A stretch of 31,693 nucleotides of DNA from Eimeria necatrix (taxonomy: Eukaryota > Apicomplexa > Conoidasida > Eucoccidiorida > Eimeriidae), in NCBI RefSeq assembly GCF_000499385.1, contig NW_013654320.1, forward strand, positions 1 to 31,693, read 5' to 3'. A model generated the notes under the pieces. That model was given only the letters and a program-made list of their open reading frames with translations, had not been told where the DNA came from and did no database searches. Positions 11,198 through 22,920 of the stretch are shown here, one piece after another. How positions within the stretch are numbered: position 1 is the first letter of the stretch; every line of letters starts with the position of its first letter. Both the position numbers and the translations under genes were made by a program.

Positions 11198-11250
11198 GTA
11201 TGTTCGCTTAACGAAGTCTGCAGGCAGCAGACTCCGTTAAGCGAACATAC
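11198..11250. repeat. Strong 53-nt hairpin (inverted repeat)
   Basis: The outer arms gtatgttcgcttaacg (11198-11213) and cgttaagcgaacatac (11235-11250) are perfectly complementary over 16 bp. One A/C mismatch follows (11214/11234), then a perfect inner 7-bp stem (agtctgc, 11215-11221, with gcagact, 11227-11233) around a 5-nt loop. In total 23 of 24 positions pair. The complementarity stops abruptly at both outer ends. No T run follows, so a bacterial-type terminator is not indicated. It could be a small-RNA precursor, a remnant of a palindromic element, or a recombination product. Confidence 0.93.
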
Positions 11251-13979
11251 CGTAACATATCTAGAGTAGTTTACCGAGAGAAAGGCAATGATTCCCCTAT
11301 GTTTTCGGCTATTCGCTCTGCCGTGCCGTTGTGAAGCAAGTAGGTTGGACCTACCTACGTTTCCGCCAAACATGTTCACTCCACGTAGTGTCCGCGCACC
11401 AGTGTGCACTTTATTTGGTGGCTACCGTTGCTTGCATAAAAGACTGATGCATAGCAGACTACGAAAGCGCGAAGAGCAATGGCTCACATTGCATCCAATA
11501 TATGGTGTTGCGACATGCTGACACTAAAATGTTGCGAATGGCATTACACTCAGCTGTACATAAAATATGAGATGTTTAATTGCTTATCAAATTATGATAA
11601 ACAGCCATACACGAATTTTAAAGGGACCATTTGAGCAAAGCGAGTGTGTCTCGATAACTTTGAAATATCATAAAGTAGTGGACTCGAGCAATCGAGAAAC
11701 TTTGGATCTCAGGCGAAGCCACTGATTACGTGGCATCATGAAATTACTTATAATGTTTGATCACCTGGAGTTGTCTTGAGCAAAATGGCATCTGCGTCTT
11801 TTAAAGGATCACAATAGTTCTTGAATGCACTTTACCTGCTAATGTGAGTATATGTTTGTGTTGTAGCTTTCCGGCAGGCTCGAACAGCTGCACACCAAGC
11901 TTTTTGACGCATGAACCCATGAGGGATTTTTTCTCCTTTTCTGTGAGTAATATGTCAGCCCATCATTGTTAACTACACGCAAACGCAGGATGTCAGCTTG
12001 TTGGGACATTATATGTATCATCTTTGGGCAGTTGGTTTGGCTCACGGCCATTTCGATAGTTGGTTTTACCGCTTGCATATAATACTTCGTGTCGAAAATT
12101 TCTCCTTGTACAGTTGCGCGCCAAAAAGATGACCCTAAAATAATTATGCCATTTTCTCTTTAGAAACTTGCGTATGAATGTACAGAAAGCTAATGTGCTT
12201 TCTCGCGCATCTCCTAAATGGAAGAGAGACCAACAATATCTGAAATGCAGGTCAACGTCTCGGAATTAGAAAGAATTTCAGCTTTGAGCGTTTAAACTGA
12301 AAGCTTTTCTACTTTAGGGGCTACTCGTGACTGTAGAAAGTATGTTTAGTTAAACGTTGCACAAAAGTATGTAACGAAAAAAACGCAGAGCGCTCTAGCA
12401 TTCCGATTAGCTTTAATTCGACGTCAGTCTGACTCGCATTGAATTAGATTGAGAATACGTTTCTTATATTGCGTCCCAAGCAAAATCGTGACACTAACTA
12501 TGTTGGTAATATGAAGGATGTGCGCAACTATCGAAATACAAATAAAGTGAAACTGCCAATGCACACTAAAGTTTGACACAAAGTTTTGCAACTGTCCAAT
12601 TTCCAGTCATTCTCCATATCTTGGCTCCCGTACGCTCTTGGTACCTAGGCAGTGCACAATGGGATATAGCACAGCGTAAGATCCCTTTGCAGCTTTTATT
12701 CGGTAGCTTCGTGGGCAAACCTTTTTGAATTTTGGGGATGCGTACCCTATGAGACGTATTTTAAACATTAATTTGAACCGCTAACCACACGTTTCAACAA
12801 ACCATTCCTAGTCGCCCCCAGCATGTTTTGACTAGGTTGTGCGTTTAGCTGAGAAAGTATTCTTTTGGAAGGCTGATAGCTAAACAAAACAAATCTCACC
12901 TATCTGGATAGGCGCTTCTCTTACTAGACTGCCGTGTGAGCAAGAAAATGACACTGTATAAGTATGCAGTGCAGAATGTAAAACCAATTGGCACAAGATC
13001 ATGTTGCATTTACTGTATTTTCAGCGGCAACCAGATACAGGGAATGTTTCAATTGAAAATAGCTGCGTATACGTACAACTAAAATACTTTGGAGCACTGC
13101 AGGCCAATAGTTGCTTTTAGGACACATATTAGGAAATGCGTCTGTGATGGAATCCATCCCCCACAGTTTTTGTTGTTTTTCATTTGATACTGTTTCTTAC
13201 AGCTTTGAAGCATCCAAAAGCAGTTGTAACGCTATACGAACAATGCTTAGGCCGAACAAATCGTATTGCAACGGAAATATGTGATATATACTGTTCTTCT
13301 GAGACATTTTGCGTGTGCGCTTGTGAGATACTTTGCACAACCCAGGATGTGAGCTCCGCAGAGAGACCCATGTGAGACCGCGAAGCACATGGCAACTCAG
13401 GTACACGCATACGAGACTGTGTTCCTTGTCAATTTTGTTCAATCTTCGGGAAAATTTCAAACTAATTCAGGTTTCTTGTTTACCGCGTATTGCATAGTAT
13501 ATTCTATGTTCATGCGAATTCGGGGAATATATGTCCCTCTTCAATTTGCAGGATGTACGTGATAGATAGGACCAACTAGATACCATTTTTGTTATTGCAG
13601 CAATATTGTGAAAACAGATCAATGCTTCTATCTTTATAAGCGTCTGCTTTTTTTCGTTTCTTTGATGCCGGACGTTTCGCACTGTTTGATGCTGAAGCTT
13701 GGGAAACGTAATTACGTAGCCTCACACTGAGTCTTCGAATCAGCTCGTGAGTTAAGAGAGCGCTTAGAGCCGTGATACCACAGATACTTCACGCCACGAG
13801 TTGAACATTGCATTGTTAGCCAGAAACTGCATCATAATTTTTACTGATGGCGTCGTCTTGTGTTCGGCTGAAGACTTTCACCTGGGTACGAAAACGCATA
13901 GCGACCATAGGCACGAAATTTTCTGGGAAACGCAAGCGCTGAACGAACAATCTTCGTGCATGATTAACAACAGGTCATT
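11251..13979. other. AT-richer stretch, no gene seen
   Basis: A and T are roughly balanced here (in 12121-12240 I count 43 A and 33 T), in contrast to 1.2-5.1 kb. Frames are short: the best minus frame is 11839-12078 (79 codons), overlapped on + by an open stretch after a pyrimidine-rich ...gtcag acceptor-like site near 11956. Both strands look equally protein-like, so neither is called. No repeats were found. Confidence 0.5.
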
Positions 13980-14294
13980 TTAGCTATCAAGGAGCAGAAT
14001 TCCTGAAACTAAAAGCACCTCCTGGTAGTGCTCGGTGAATCTCAGTCCCAATGTGAGACCAACGTAAGGAGGAAGAAAATGCTCGCCAAAACCGAAACAG
14101 AAAGTGTTGATAAACATGGCCAGTCTGTGGAGTGTTTGATAGGAGACAATAGCCCTAAGTTGGCTTGGGCGCAAGCGGCACTCTACTGGGTGCATTAAAA
14201 ATGGGTGATTCGTGAAACCGGCGTATTGCCGTACTTTGTATCGGGTCGCACAGTCTTGCCAGTGTCTTCGCATTGCACCAATATCTCGCCCCAC
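13980..14294 (-). CDS. Small hydrophobic open frame, unknown
   Basis: This is a 104-codon minus-strand frame from ATG to TAA. The C-terminal half of the predicted peptide is hydrophobic (around MFINTFCFGFGEHFLPPYVG and again near the end, EVLLVSGILLLDS) and could form two membrane segments. The N-terminal third is basic and aromatic. I recognise no family. It has no same-strand companion frames, no visible promoter and no close splice partners. Its length is within chance expectation, so this is a weak candidate. Confidence 0.15.
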   Translation of the reverse strand: MGRDIGAMRRHWQDCATRYKVRQYAGFTNHPFLMHPVECRLRPSQLRAIVSYQTLHRLAMFINTFCFGFGEHFLPPYVGLTLGLRFTEHYQEVLLVSGILLLDS

Positions 14295-16659
14295 AATTGG
14301 AGAGGCAGTGTAGTCACTTGCAGGCCAGCGTTTTCTTTTTAAAGCCTATTTGTTCATCGGGAGATTTGTTTTCTTAATATCACCCACAGAAAAGCTGGTG
14401 GAAGCCATCATTTGTGCAACACCCGAAGCCTAACAAAACTGTGACTATTCAAGACAAATCATTCAAAAAAAAGTTGACACGCCTAAAGAATGTGCGTTAA
14501 CTCATGAACTCTTTGACGCGGGTATCAAACGCAAGCAGACGTCAGTAATGCCTCGCATCTTTTCCAGAGTTTGATGTTTCCTTGTATCACCTATGTAAGC
14601 AGAAGGTGGGTTCTTCCCAAATGCTGCATGTTATATACGTTTCGTATATCGATACGTATGATTCTCGAACCACTGCGATATTACTGACGGCATTCTGGAG
14701 TGCTATATATTTCGTGGAATTACCGAAGCCACACACAATGACTACACAAGTACGCATTTGCGTATCACAGTAAACCAAAAGTTCGTGCACCGCTTTTAAA
14801 CTAAAATATTGTCTCATTTAAATGTGTGACAAATATGTGCAGCTGATGCACGCTTTCAAATGTTGCGTTCCGGCAGACAGATAAATGCATTCAATTGTGA
14901 CATCCCAGCATATATGCAGGACAGCAAACAAACACAAAAAAAGAAATAACAGCATTCATTGCGGTTCCTCACATAAGTGGGTAAGTATTTCTTGCGTGTG
15001 CAAGGCAGTGTGCTGCGGAGCCACTGTAGTTATTCAGTATCGATCCAGCAGCAGTGTATCAAGTTAGTGCGAGAGCTTATCTGGATAGATTAGAACACTT
15101 TGCTCTATGAGCCAACCATTAAAGCGTCAAGCTGTTTAAAGGTGGTTTCCTGAAAAGCATGAGGTTCAGCCTTTGCTGGTGAGGGCGAAATAATCCTGCA
15201 GTTCATGCCATCAACGGCTGTTCCCGCTGTCCCACTCCATGATCAACTGCATGCCTCTTGTTTTGCTGTGCATTTGCCCGGTCAACTGAACGCATGTTGA
15301 GGACTACAAAGTCTAATTCAACGTGTACGCAACGCTAAACTATCTGAGACTCCATTGTACTCGCAGCTAGTGAGCCTATGTCGAAACCGACGATGCACAA
15401 GGAGAGGAAAGCAGCATCGCTGCCTTGAGACGACAGCGAATTCTCATCTTATTACAATTATCCTGCCCCAGTGCTTTCCTATCAACCTGCTGCGCCTGTA
15501 GTGACTTTGGTATGCAGTGCGGCAAGCATGAGCCACTGAACACTCGCAGATGCCTCTGCAGTGCAACATCATAACGTTTGTTCAGCATTCCACTTGCTAA
15601 TGAAGCTGAAGACAAAGCGCACAGACTGGCTCAGCGCCTGTTTCTTCACAGCGCTTCTACGAATTTGTGCAATTTGGTACAGATTATCACGAATGTACTC
15701 TTCTAAGGAGCAATTCGGCACCAGAAAGTATGCTCCACATAGGTTTGTACAGTCGCCAGCCTGCAGGGATGCATGAATAGCCGTCCTTCACTACAAAAAG
15801 TGTAAAGACTCTGTGTGCAACATGAAAAAGGACCTTGCCACATTATGGCGTACTCATGCCGACGGTGAAAAACAAAAGAGCTATTGTTTGCCACGGTTCA
15901 GGCTGTGCGTACCCGAATCTACGAGGCGTAGGTGGTTTAGCGGCCGCTTTGGTTGACGATTTTGTTTTGCACGCAGCTTTTTGCTGTAGACCTCAAAGCG
16001 TTTTTGAACGACGAGATAAAAGATTGTTACCGCTAGGTTGTTCATGTATTCAGCTTAACTCTACTGAAGTACCCAGAAACAGCAAGCTTTTTCTGCATGT
16101 CCCCACCATTGTTTACACAGGAGTGAAACATCAAAGCATTTAGCAGCTGTACTCAAATAACACAAGAAATCGGTTGGGCCGCTTCAGAAAGTGTGCCCTC
16201 CAATTGACGCTATGCAGAGGAGATCGACAAAGTCTGTATCTTGAGGCAGTGCAAGGAATTGTCGAAAGACGCAAGCGAAGCCAATGCCACAAGCCCAGTC
16301 AACGCCCATGACGTTTCAGTTGACAGCACGCAACGATTGCCTGAAGAAGCAGTTAACCCATAAGTTGCACATGACAAGTTAGTACGGCAACTAAAGAGTG
16401 TTAATGACGCGATCACCTAAATTTTCAAGGGAGACCTTAGAGGCAGCGAAGCCTGCATGCAATCATGGGGCTCTCGCCTGTGCACGCCTATGTGTGGTCT
16501 TAGGAACCACCAATACGAATGAGGTTGAAAAAAGCAGCGACTCATGAGCAAATTAACCTAATGTTATGTGAGGTTCGTCATTGAAGAAACGCTGAGTGAG
16601 CCATTTTGTTTTGTGGGCAATCCAAGGCAAAATTGATGTGAAAACATGTTTTTCTTCAG
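14295..16659. other. No gene supported
   Basis: Frames are short (up to about 102 codons, 15835-16143 on +). A perfect splice-donor-like gggtaagt occurs at 14980-14987, but I could not build a convincing exon before it. An imperfect 25-nt palindrome lies at 14635-14659 (atacgt and acgtat outside tcg and cga). A NotI-like agcggccgct palindrome lies near 15938. Confidence 0.45.
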
Positions 16660-17196
16660 GGAGTATGTTTTGTAGCTGCTGTACTGATGAGCACTTACAA
16701 TACGTTGGCTTCCTGCATTCCTGTAGTGCTTGTGCTGTCCAGTATTCCCTGGTCGACTCTGCTTTTTTAGTGATTCACAAAAGTATGTCGAAAACGTGTT
16801 ATTTCCTCGCAGGATGTATGTTACGTGGAAAGAGCGATGGAAGGGACTTAAAAATCTAAGGAGGCCCTTGGTCGCTTTGAAAGTTTGTGTCCTTCTGTTG
16901 TTCCCCATAAGCAGCCAGCCGCTGACACTCGAGAAAAAAACCGTGAGACAGCTGCATGTGTTAACACTATTAATGCGCTGGGTATGCAGGAGATAATACT
17001 GTCTACGACAAACCAACGTTCCTATTTGGAGTCAAGCACTGATGTCATGCACTGCTTTTGTAGGCTGTAGCACACGGTGTGCGCGTTTGTGTCATTCCTA
17101 TCGTTTTCCAAGAGTAAGCGAGTTTGGCGAAACCGGAATTAATGTGGTTTGACAGAGCTAGACAACAGGCGCCTCGTGGCAAGTGAAAGTTGCTTG
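16660..17196. repeat. Tandem duplication, copy 1 (537 bp)
   Basis: This segment is directly followed by a second copy at 17197-17734 with nothing between them. The copies are identical over 297 bases (16723-17019 against 17260-17556) and differ at scattered sites on either side: four substitutions at 16712-16722, and roughly ten differences including a 1-base indel at 17020-17190. The first dozen bases match only loosely. Both copies carry the same open frames on both strands, simply because the DNA is the same. No gene product is recognised. Confidence 0.96.
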
Positions 17197-17734
17197 AAAG
17201 TTTGTGTTGCAGCTGCTGTACTGATGAGCACTTACAATACGTTGGCTTGCTCCATCCCCGTAGTGCTTGTGCTGTCCAGTATTCCCTGGTCGACTCTGCT
17301 TTTTTAGTGATTCACAAAAGTATGTCGAAAACGTGTTATTTCCTCGCAGGATGTATGTTACGTGGAAAGAGCGATGGAAGGGACTTAAAAATCTAAGGAG
17401 GCCCTTGGTCGCTTTGAAAGTTTGTGTCCTTCTGTTGTTCCCCATAAGCAGCCAGCCGCTGACACTCGAGAAAAAAACCGTGAGACAGCTGCATGTGTTA
17501 ACACTATTAATGCGCTGGGTATGCAGGAGATAATACTGTCTACGACAAACCAACGTGCCTATTTGGAAATCAAGCACTGATGTCATGCACTGCTTTTGTA
17601 GGCTGTAGCACACGGTGTGCGCGTTTGTGTTATTCCTATTGTTTTCCAAGAGTAAGCGAGTTTGGCGAAACCGGAATTAATGTGGTTTGACAGAGCGAGA
17701 CAACGAGCGCCTCGTGGAATGTGAAAGTTGCTTG
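17197..17734. repeat. Tandem duplication, copy 2 (538 bp)
   Basis: Copy 2 of the unit at 16660-17196. It is one base longer because of an extra A near 17568. Its first bases (ttgaaagtttgtgt across the junction, from 17194) equal an internal stretch of the unit (16877-16890, and again 17414-17427). This short homology could mark how the junction formed. The right end of the similarity is sharp, after gaaagttgcttg. Confidence 0.96.
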
Positions 17735-18931
17735 CCCCCGAGTTTGCTTTGCCTGCACAACCATGAATTTATCATTAATTTATGGCGTTTGAGACGAATC
17801 TTCCGCACAGTGAGTGACCACTTTCAAACAAAATGAATGCATGTTAGTAGAGGCTACCTTGAATCCATTTCTGCAAGAAGTTTTATTGCAAGTTCGCTCG
17901 GTGAAAATCCTACACTCAACCGCCTCGCCGTTCTATATTTTCAAGGCTACGAGTCCTACTAGGCTGCGTGCGCTATTTACGGTCAGCAAACTTTAACTGG
18001 CTTGGATATCAAAAAGAAGGCAATTATAAACTCATCAGCTGCCTAAAGCTATCAATTCTGGTGAAAAGCCAACTAGCATTTTACACCACGCGAGGAAATT
18101 TTATGCGCCTTTTGCTTTGTGAAACCGTCACCATGAACTACAATGCAACCTTTGTCTCATAGGCTACCAAAATATGCAGCCTCGAAAGCAGGTACGTAGT
18201 TAATATACACAGTTATGCCAATTCAGCGTGCATTTACCTTATGTGCAAAGAAAAAGCAAGGACGCGTGAAACAGAATAAGGCACTTTGCTATTTAGACAA
18301 GCATGTATTAGTTCATTCGCTTATTTATGGAGCAAAGGCGATGCTTTTCCTGTTATGCACAAAGCTCTTTACTTACTATTTGTTGGTGCAGTTGATTCAG
18401 GAATTCTTGAAGCGCACCTTACCGTTGATTAAACGGCGAGTGGGCGGGAGAAAAGGTTTCATATCCTGCCGTGCTCCAGTGCATTCGTGCCGAGAAGAAT
18501 GCACCATTTTTGCATGAAATAGCATTGTCTAGTAGCATGCCATTCAATTTATCGCGGTCAATTTCATGCAGGTCGTTTATGTGTGATGCACGGCTGATGT
18601 ATTGTGAGATTTGAATCATAGCTTCTCTTTAAATTCATTTTATCGGGTGTTTCTAGGTTCCAATCTGCTAAACGATGTTATATTCAAATCAAACATTGTT
18701 AGGCCTACCTTTGAACACAACTACACGCAATATTCAAGCTGCCTGCATTGAACAATGTTATGCCAAACCTTCTAGATTGTTGAGCAGGTAATGCAAAAGT
18801 CGGTCGCCTGATCCACTGCCTATTGACATTCTATTTGCTGGGTCACACCACTGTTCAGTGTCGATACACTTTGCCTCTCAAACCTGCGCAGCTTAGCAGC
18901 ATATCCGTGTCAAAAGGAAACCACCAGGAGA
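17735..18931. other. No gene supported
   Basis: The best frame is 100 codons on + (18215-18517) with no recognisable features. A small cluster of related 10-mers occurs at 18671-18680, 18692-18701 and 18751-18760 (aacgatgtta, aacattgtta, aacaatgtta). Nothing else is seen. Confidence 0.5.
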
Positions 18932-19549
18932 GTGTTCAGGCCTTGAAATCTAGTGTTTGGTCTTCGAATTGAATTCGTATGTAATGATCCTAGTTGCTTG
19001 GATAGGCTTTCTATAGATGGAGAACTGGCGTGAGTGGGCCATAGTATGCTCCGTGAGCTGTTTGGACTCTCTAGTTTGCCATTTGGATAGTTTATGGTGG
19101 ACACAGAAAGTGAGTAGCACAGAGTGACGGCCACACCTGCGAATGTCCTTTTGATGACGTGCTGTGCTGTTCAGCAAAACTATGCCACGCGAGAGCTACG
19201 AGAGCTATAGTGAAAAAATAAAAACATCGCGAAACTTAGGCAAAGTATAACCTTTGGTGCACTAGTCACGTTATATTTGCATGAATTTGCTGTAAACGCC
19301 GTTCACCTGTTGAAAAACAGATACCATTGGCCTGTAGCTGGAAGGACGCTTGTCCACAAATTACACGCTAATCGTGTCTTCTAGTAGAGGCACAAACTGC
19401 TTGAAATTCGTCAACGTTTGTACAAAGCTTTTTAGGTTGTGTGGGCCTGGCATTGGATAGTAGGTTTTGAGCCGGACACGGATACGTGTCATCCTTCTGT
19501 GTGACTGAGCTTTTGCAGGAAGTAAATGCCACCCTCGCACATCTGTTGA
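18932..19549. repeat. Dispersed 0.6-kb repeat, copy A (partner at 22308-22920)
   Basis: The similarity starts at gtgttcagg and ends at ctgttga, in direct orientation to copy B. In the first 218 bases after about 18957 I count 25 substitutions and no indel (about 88.5% identity). The second half is more diverged and has indels, including about 16 extra bases in this copy where gagagcta is repeated. No terminal inverted repeats, poly-A tail or clear target-site duplication is visible, so the class of element, if it is one, is unknown. Confidence 0.93.
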
Positions 19550-20904
19550 AAGCTAACTTTATTGTTTGATGTTTGCGTGAGCTGTTGGGTTGCATCGGCC
19601 TTTGGAAAGCTCATTTTGTGACAGTAAATTGCTGTATGGCGCCGCAGGAGCCGTTGAGAAACCTTCGCTAGCAGGCGTACGTTTTCACTTACATATAGCG
19701 TGAACAGACTTTTACCGTGTTATAGTCAGCTTGTTATGCTGAATGGATCCTTCGGCATTTTTCCCAGCGTACGCCCCGTGTCAACTAAACTCTTTCAAGA
19801 TGTAAACCATATAATGGCGTTTCTAGGCAGTGCGTAACAGCGTGACAAACGCGTCAGCGCGATATTTATATTTCCATTTGCCGCTCTTCTAAGCATATCA
19901 TGCATCCGAATACACAGGCTGCTGCAGTTACACCTGGTCAAACGTCGTTTACCTGCTCTGTTTCTATGTGTTTGTTAACATATGAAAACTAGTAGGTTTC
20001 AGCGTTCTTTCTAAGGAGCATAGCTTTGAGCAGCCCACTGCTGCAGTGTTGCAAGGTCAGCGGCCAAATTGAAAGGCCATTATGTTGAGAAGCTCAAATT
20101 TGTTCCACTTGTTCTAGAGAAGGTGCACTCACTCACAACGCATCTTGAGCATAGCGTTATATAGTAACAAGTGACTAGAAATAACGCACGAGAATGCTGG
20201 TGCCAGCAGGGCTTACTGATCACGGCACCACACAACTTGCTCTTTTTGCAGACGCTGACTGCTGCCAAGTTAACGAACCATTACCTTCATCACAGTTAGG
20301 GTTGCCATCCTGAGTCCACCAGCCTTCACGTATATGCAGTGGGTGTGTAGTGTTTCATTAGAGTCCGCATTATTCTTAAATTTCAGTAGAATTTTGAAGT
20401 TTGCGTTATATTCTTACTTCAAGCTGATTCCTAATAGGAGATGTTCTGTTTGTAGAATGCCTGCGCGGCCTAAATATGCCTTAGATGAGGCAGATCCTTC
20501 ATAGGAAGCTAGCCACTACCTCCAGTGCTCACACATTAGACCCAAACACGCCACACAGTTGTGATTATCGTCTTTACAAGGTGAAAACTGTTTCGAATTC
20601 ACAGTGCTCTCGTTGCAGCGGTATTGCTTGCTGGGATCGTGAGCCTTACACTGTCTAATACCGGACTAGGAAGGACCGGGAATGGTCACATGCAATTAAA
20701 TGCATGTGAAGTTACTTTATTTGCAAGCACTGGAAATCTTGGAATATGGCTGGACACCTAAACTCACGTCAAATCAAGGCTCAAACACGTAGACAGCTGT
20801 TGGCCGGTTTCAAAACACCTCTTATTCACTTACCCGTCAGTTCTTGTAACAGCGAGACCCCACAGCCCACAACGCCACACCACAATTAGTAAAAAGTCAC
20901 AATA
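19550..20904. other. No gene seen
   Basis: Only short frames occur (at most about 62 codons). A 9-bp perfect hairpin, tcacatgca (20686-20694) with tgcatgtga (20701-20709) around a 6-nt loop, is the only structure noted. Confidence 0.55.
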
Positions 20905-21120
20905 CCCGTAAAGAAATTCGTTTGGAGAAAACAGCTTTTCACAAACGTGTCTTTTCCCTAAGTGGAGCTAGCAGCTCTATGCGTTTCCTTGCTTCTTGCC
21001 TTGAAGAAGACAAATGGCAACCGAAGAATAAAAGGATATTATTGAAATTCAAATGACATTCAGCTATGGATTGAGGGCAGCTCGTGTACCAGAAAGTGAG
21101 GCCTACACTTGTGGGAGGCC
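20905..21120. repeat. Old duplicate, copy 1 (partner at 21341-21538)
   Basis: This aligns with 21341-21538 in direct orientation. Matching blocks in order are cccgtaaagaaattcg with cctgtagaggaattcg, cttttcacaaacgtgtct with cttttcatatatgtgtct, a purine-rich middle, and gctcgtgtaccag with gctcatataccag, ending at gtgggaggc with ttggagggc. By eye the identity is about 60-65% with several gaps. A still weaker resemblance continues near 21700-21760. Confidence 0.6.
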
Positions 21121-21340
21121 TTGAAGCTGTATGCAACACGTCTTCTTAAATGCAAAAATATTGCAGTTTGTTTTTTGTGAAAACCTTTTTGAAGCATACC
21201 ACGGCACTGCGAGTCTCTCAAGGATTTCGATGATAAGCAAACTGACCACGTGATGCTTGAACAATCAGGTCCATTACAGTATAGCACTTAAGTCACATTC
21301 AGCAAACAAATAAAGCCCATACTTTCACAGAGGTCAACTA

Positions 21341-21538
21341 CCTGTAGAGGAATTCGCCCAGAAAGAAACGCTTTTCATATATGTGTCTGAAATCCGTATG
21401 GGCCGCTCTGCCCTTTGGCATAGGAGCTGCGAACAGAAATCGGAAAATTAAAAAGATTCTGTTCGTAGCTTCAACAAAATATCTATTAGCTGATTGAGAG
21501 GGCTCATATACCAGAGGCATTTATATGTTGGAGGGCAT
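21341..21538. repeat. Old duplicate, copy 2 (partner at 20905-21120)
   Basis: The offset from copy 1 shrinks from about 436 to 418 bases, so this copy has lost about 18 bases net. The pair lies wholly between the two copies of the 0.6-kb dispersed repeat. No coding frame is preserved between the two copies. Confidence 0.6.
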
Positions 21539-22307
21539 GCACTTAATGCTAGGATGTGTGTCATTCCTACATTGGCGAAGTCACGCGGCCACAGCACTTG
21601 CCTACAGACTATCAGGGGTCAAACGTTCGCAAAAACAAGAGTTAAAGCGTAGAATACCTATCAATATTTCTTGCAGTCCCACTCTGCCAGAATCGAACAT
21701 GGAAAAGCGTGCGTCGAGCAATACATGTGCGTACTATCAGAAAGTGTGGCGCTTTGCCAGATGAAAAGGGCTGAACTGGCGTGAAATTGCAATTAAATGT
21801 ACATAAAATTAGAATCAAGCTCGAATATTTCATCATAACAGTGCTTTGTACGCTGTCATGAGGGGCCTCCGTCTAGCATGCCACTCTAAGAGCTGCGCTG
21901 CTTCGCACATCGTTTTCGCCATTAGCGTCTTTTGAACAGCCGAGTGTATTTATATGAGGTGCTACACTAAGCATTTACCCTCGCCATTGCCCCTATGCAG
22001 ACTAGACGACTAAGCGAGCAAGTGTCGGACTGCACCCGTAGCTAGTGCGCTAATTGTACAGCATATGGATGCAAGCGATGCCACAACTCTCGCGCTGAAG
22101 GCATGTGCACTCTGGGTGGTGAATGTGCACATTGCATTTGCCCAGTCAACGATGATACGCGAGGAGACATCAACATTCCGCGTACCCGAAGTGTTCAGAA
22201 TTGCCATTGTAAAATGACACATTGTGAAGTATAAAAGTGCCAGTCAAGAAAAATATTATAACGGAAGAATCTTTCATTGTACAGTGCCTTTCAAATCAAG
22301 TCAAATC
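21539..22307. other. No gene seen
   Basis: Frames do not exceed 79 codons. Except for the faint third resemblance near 21700-21760 mentioned under the duplicate pair, I find nothing to annotate. Confidence 0.5.
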
Positions 22308-22920
22308 GTGTTCAGGCTTTGAAATCTAGTGCTTGCTGTTCAAATCGAATCCGTATGTAATGATTCTAGTTGCTTGAATAGGCTTTCTATAGATGGGGAA
22401 GTGGCGCGAGTGGGCGATAGCATGCTTCATGAGCTGTTTGGACTCTCTAGGTTGCCATTTGGATACTTTGTGGTGTACATAGGAAGTGAGTAGCACAGAT
22501 TGACGGCCGCACCTGCGAATGTCCTTTTGACGACCTGCTGTGCTCTTCAGCACCACTATGCCACGCGAGAGCTTAAATAAAAACACAGCGAGACGCAGGA
22601 AAAACTAAAACCTCTGGCGTATCAGCCACGTTGTATCTGCATGAATTTGTTGCCAACGCCGTCCATCTGTTGAGCAACAGACGCCATCAATGGTTTGTAG
22701 CTGGGAGGACCGATTGTTATCTGCAAGATAAACGCTTGACGTGTCTTCCAGTAGAGGCACGACTAGCTCAAAATAGCGGCGAAATTAGTCAGCGTTTGTA
22801 CAAAGCTTTCTTGGTTGTGGGGGTCTGGTAGTGGAGAGGAGGTTTTTGAGCCGGATATGAATACGTCTGTGTGACTGCGCTTTTTGCAGAAGGCTAATGC
22901 CGCCCGCGCACACGTGTTGA
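22308..22920. repeat. Dispersed 0.6-kb repeat, copy B (partner at 18932-19549)
   Basis: Direct-orientation partner of copy A, about 3.37 kb downstream. It opens with gtgttcagg and closes with cacgtgttga. Both copies keep a minus-strand open frame (18950-19177 in A, 22326-22586 in B). The 25 nucleotide differences in the shared part change about 19 of 73 residues, which is what neutral, non-coding DNA would show. I therefore do not call a gene in either copy. Confidence 0.93.

Noticed and set aside
16597..16611. agccattttg, similar to part of the dinoflagellate spliced-leader sequence
   Set aside because: Only about ten bases match and the flanking leader sequence is absent, so this is a coincidence.
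16564..17649. Duplicated minus-strand frames of 150 and 163 codons, and duplicated 88-codon + frames, in the tandem duplication
   Set aside because: They are alike because the DNA is alike. Frames are open on both strands of the same identical core, and there is no independent evidence of coding.
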